Positions 61,001-64,000 of a stretch of DNA of 64,000 bases are shown here, piece after piece. The notes under the pieces are model-generated. The model ran no database searches and was not told the origin of the DNA. It worked only from the letters and a program-made list of their open reading frames with translations. The position numbers and the translations under genes were made by a program. How positions within the stretch are numbered: position 1 is the first letter of the stretch; each line of letters starts with the position of its first letter. This stretch comes from Siniperca chuatsi (Eukaryota > Chordata > Actinopteri > Centrarchiformes > Sinipercidae), in contig NC_058045.1 in assembly GCF_020085105.1 (NCBI RefSeq), positions 9,522,333 through 9,586,332 of the forward strand. Direction: 5' to 3'.

Positions 61001-63129
61001 ACTTGAATCAAAATCCACAGCAAGTCTGTTTCTCTACTGACTTCTTATTTAACATTTTTAACAATACCTGTAATAAATCTTTATTTTCTAAGAATAGCAT
61101 GAAGTTGTCTCTGTGTACATGCTTCTGTTTGCAGTCTGTAATCCATGTATTTGTTGTATGTATGCAAGAAGGATTTGATCAAAAAAAGTAATGTATTCTC
61201 TTGCTGTGTTTTATAGTGAGAAATCCACAGGGCCAGATAAAACTATACTCCAAAGGAGCTGACACTATTATCTTTGACTGCCTGGATTCATCTAGTGAAG
61301 ACCTCATGTACACTACCTCAGAACATCTCAGTGTATGTGTGATTTCATTGGATAACATTACTTAAATAAGTGCACTATACACTTAAGTGCACTATGCATC
61401 TGTATTTATAGTCTCAGTAACCCAGTAACCCTACAAAATCAGTAAACCAGACAAAGTTACCAAAAACATCAACATGCCTACAGAATACAGTGCCCCGTTG
61501 CTGTACCTTTATAGGTGTTTGTTTTTCAATCATTTTCTCTGCAGGAATTTGCTGGAGAAGGACTTCGAACATTAGCTCTGGCCTACAAAGATCTCGATGA
61601 AGATTATTTTGAAGTTTGGATGAAGAAGCTTCTCTTCGCCAGCACTGTAATTGAGAACCGCGAGGATCAGCTGGTCGTTCTCTACGATGAAATCGAGCAG
61701 GGCTTGAAGGTAACATTGACATCCTTTTGTTTACATCCTTGAAGCCCTCAAACTCATTTAGCCTCTGCAGACTGACTGCTGTCCTGGTTGAAGCTTCTAG
61801 GAGCCACAGCAATCGAGGACAAACTTCAGGAAGGAGTCCCAGAAACTATCGCCTGTCTAAATCTAGCTGATATCAAGATCTGGGTCCTCACGGGAGACAA
61901 ACTAGGTAGCATTATTTACCTGAATTATATTTTTGACCAGAAAAACTGATACTTTAATAACCTTACCTATCTGTGAAAAGCTACAGAGATTTAAACTGTA
62001 TAAAACATTTCAGAGACAGCGATGAACATCGGCTACTCCTGCAACATGCTGCGAGACGACATGAATGAGGTGTTTGTTATCTCTGGCCACACACTACTGG
62101 AGGTGCAGCAGCAGCTCAGGTGACACACTGTACCTTTTCCTTTCACCTCCACTCAAACAACAGGTTGACAACAACTGCAAGTCCTAAAGGAAATATTTTT
62201 TATGGCCACAAATCTTGGTGCATAAAATCTAAATTCAGTGCCTGTAAGTAATATTATATCCAGTTGACTAAGAGAATTCTGTCATTTAGTACAAACTCAA
62301 TAAAGCTTTTAGAAACATACGGAAAATGTATGTTTACTGGCTTTCCTCTCTCCTCAGGAGTGCTAAAGAGCACATTCTCGGCCTGAGTCGAGTTAGCAGT
62401 GCAGGAGATGTTGAGAAGACAGATATGTTTGCAGATGACTTGGTATTTGAAGAAACCATTATTGCAGAGTATGCCTTAGTCATCAATGGACACAGTTTGG
62501 TAAGATACTCAAATTACATGCAATTACATTATAAAGAATTTTCCTTTGTTGGAATGATAATCCTATCCTCTGTTGTGATTTTTTTCCATGCTTGTTTTTA
62601 TTTTGGCACTGATGCCTGCAGGTTTTGTTTAGTTAAACAGTGGTTGTGTTGCTGTCTGCTGAGTCTGGCATCTCTGTACCTGCTGCTGACTGTGCCGAGT
62701 CTGTAATGAGCAGAGAGCTGCTGTGCTGCTTAGGACCCTCGGCTTTATTACAGATTTTCATTAACATCCATTTCCTCACAGAGGAGCTGCTCCCTGGTCG
62801 TGCCTTGAGCGGTATGCATGATGCACAACAGCTTGGTGGAAATGTTACATCGAGCTGCTGCTTGGTGTTGCCTCTGCAGGGGGTTGATGTCATAGGATGG
62901 TAATGATGAGGTTTAACAGGTGGGATGTATGTGTTCTCCCTGCAGACTCATGCTCTGGAGCCACAGTTGGAGCACATCTTGCTCGACCTGGCCTGTTTGT
63001 GTAAAACAGTCATCTGCTGCCGGGTCACTCCAATGCAGAAGGCCCAGGTGGTGGAGCTGGTGAAGAGGCACAAGAGGGCCGTCACCCTGGCCATTGGAGA
63101 TGGAGCCAATGATGTCAGCATGATCAAGA
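52030..63129 (+). CDS. atp8b4: Phospholipid-transporting P4-ATPase ATP8B4, N-terminal 830 residues (partial)
   Basis: Coding exons: 52030-52084, 56129-56187, 56274-56387, 56496-56594, 56685-56746, 56896-56968, 57219-57289, 57522-57601, 57712-57870, 58019-58107, 59039-59235, 59472-59680, 60328-60371, 60462-60627, 60724-60912, 61217-61332, 61545-61709, 61794-61905, 62014-62119, 62358-62499 and 62946-63129. All phases join. It starts [15 protein letters not shown]; exon 1 is inferred from phase and a good donor. TM1-2 lie in exons 3-4 ([14 protein letters not shown]). The actuator motif ELDGETNLK holds Glu179. Exon 11 holds TM3-4 with VVPISLYVS, the PISL motif of lipid flippases. DKTGTLT has the phosphorylated Asp400; [20 protein letters not shown] (682-685) and GDGANDVS (820-827) follow. 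P4-ATPases move phospholipids to the cytosolic leaflet, usually with a CDC50 partner. TM5-10 lie beyond the window. Sequence favours ATP8B4 over ATP8B1/2. Confidence 0.93.
52440..52660 (+). repeat. Dispersed repeat copy in atp8b4 intron 1
   Basis: Contains TATTATCAGCAAAATGTACT and TTAAAAGTACTCAAGAAG, the same family as the copy at 4.4 kb. Confidence 0.55.
54360..54780. repeat. Degraded retroelement-like repeat in atp8b4 intron 1
   Basis: Has the character of a fish retroelement tail: GGCAATATCAGGCTGGAACA, many CAGGCA motifs and AGCAGGTGTACAGGTGGG. Class not decided; no reverse transcriptase seen. Confidence 0.45.
54795..55140. mobile_element. Probable MITE in atp8b4 intron 1
   Basis: Begins CCTTTACTATATAGTGCACT with GAGTGTCCGAATTC and ends AGTAGTGAATGAGTGAACGA then ATTTCGGACACCACC. 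Inverted GTGTCCGAA / TTCGGACAC lie inside. The pattern is a familiar fish repeat; exact ends are not defined. Confidence 0.55.
58300..58830 (-). mobile_element. LINE 3' end with reverse-transcriptase C-terminus
   Basis: On the - strand, 58527-58820 is open for 97 codons and ends with phrases such as [31 protein letters not shown] and SRLKTFLF. These are typical of the C-terminal end of fish LINE reverse-transcriptase ORFs. Downstream is the tail matched at 15.39 kb (TATAGCACATTTCA, CAATTCAAAGTGCTTTACAT) and an (AAGAC)n end near 58312-58330. It is a 5'-truncated copy in ATP8B4 intron 10, opposite to the gene. Confidence 0.8.
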
Positions 63130-64000
63130 GTAAGTCTCAGGATCCATCACTCTTACTCGTTGATCCAAGGGTATGACACATTCGAACAGTGTGTTCGACG
63201 ACAGCAGCAGGAAGCAAGTACTAAGATTATATGCAAGTCACAAAGCTGAGCATATGATTTCCCTAAAAACATGTATCTGACAATTTAACAACACTTACAA
63301 ACTTCTGACAGTATTTCCAGACTCTTCTACAGCTTAACCTGTTTCTCAAATTGCGACTCTTTTGCCTAATCTAAACAAATGTGGTAGCTGGGAATCTCCT
63401 TGTCCAGTTTATATGTGAACCAAAATTTAAAAAAAACATTTTCAGTTATATTGGTATATATGGATGTTTCTTTCCAATATTTTATGTTTTCATACAAAAT
63501 AATATGTTAATACTTTGCTTGTGTTTCACAAAAAGAGGAAGGACATATGTAATTTCTGGCTACCTGGATTAGGTTAAAACTAAATATTCTTTCATCCAGA
63601 TGATTAGAAGAGATTTTGATGATTCTGGAAATACCTTTGGAACAACGCTAAATGATCACCAGGTATTTATTTTTTTGCAAAATTGCATTCTCAGCCCTGT
63701 GACTCAAATGTAATGAGAGGCACAAACTGGGACTACATGAAGCAGTGCAGCAGTGAGTTGAGCTGAAGCTGCTCTGGGTCACCAGGCTCTGCTGTGTTTT
63801 TCTTTGAAGTCAGCAGCTTTCTGTCTATGTTTTGTCTATGTCAGCTTCAGGTGCTCTTCTGTAGGTGAACCTGGCAAGCAATAAGACAATTCCCAATCTG
63901 CAGTTTTTTGACCACATAAATTTGATGTATATTCACATACATATTTGAAGAGTTTGAGTTATAGATGGAATCTCCTTTTGTGTGTTTCTCAACTTATCAG
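63130..64000 (+). other. atp8b4 intron 21, ending at the window edge
   Basis: No exon is visible after the donor at 63130. The last bases, TTTCTCAACTTATCAG, form a good splice acceptor, so the next ATP8B4 exon may begin at the first base beyond the window. Confidence 0.55.

Noticed and set aside
61414-61812. 132-codon - strand open frame
   Set aside because: Antisense shadow of ATP8B4 exon 17.

Overview
The window is vertebrate nuclear DNA, most likely from a spiny-rayed teleost. Short coding exons lie in AT-rich introns with GT-AG splice sites. The dispersed repeats include a Tc1 relic, LINE 3' ends, small inverted-repeat elements and several families I recognise as common in percomorph fish. 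There are no bacterial-style operons, CRISPR arrays or phage genes. I joined exons by reading splice sites and checking that reading phase continues across each junction. Family assignments rest on remembered vertebrate protein families, not on a search.

Layout: (1) 1-4.1 kb, + strand: last three coding exons and 3' UTR of UBE2Q2. (2) 5.2-15 kb, - strand: SCAMP5, complete (230 aa), convergent with UBE2Q2. (3) 16.9-22.3 kb, + strand: PARP16, complete (328 aa). (4) 24.5-26.6 kb, - strand: a four-exon gene for a secreted 218-aa protein with an IGFBP N-terminal domain and an unfamiliar cysteine-rich tail. This is the least familiar gene here. (5) 29.9-40.6 kb, - strand: CTDSPL2, complete (12 coding exons, 473-474 aa). 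(6) 42.6-48.3 kb, - strand: SQOR, complete (9 coding exons, 438 aa). (7) 51.7 kb to the end, + strand: ATP8B4, first 21 coding exons (about 830 residues). The window ends on a splice-acceptor-like sequence.

The genes do not form a pathway. They are a SNARE-traffic membrane protein, an ER ADP-ribosyltransferase, a nuclear FCP/SCP-type phosphatase, a mitochondrial sulfide oxidase, a lipid flippase, an E2 ubiquitin enzyme and a secreted protein. What links them is synteny: the six recognised genes have human orthologues on chromosome 15q. Between genes and in introns most recognisable content is transposon debris. It includes an inverted-repeat element nested in a LINE fragment with visible target-site duplication, a tandem repeat carrying two perfect estrogen-response-element palindromes, and a consensus CTCF motif in a repeat-like segment. 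I found no convincing tRNA, rRNA or microRNA gene by eye.
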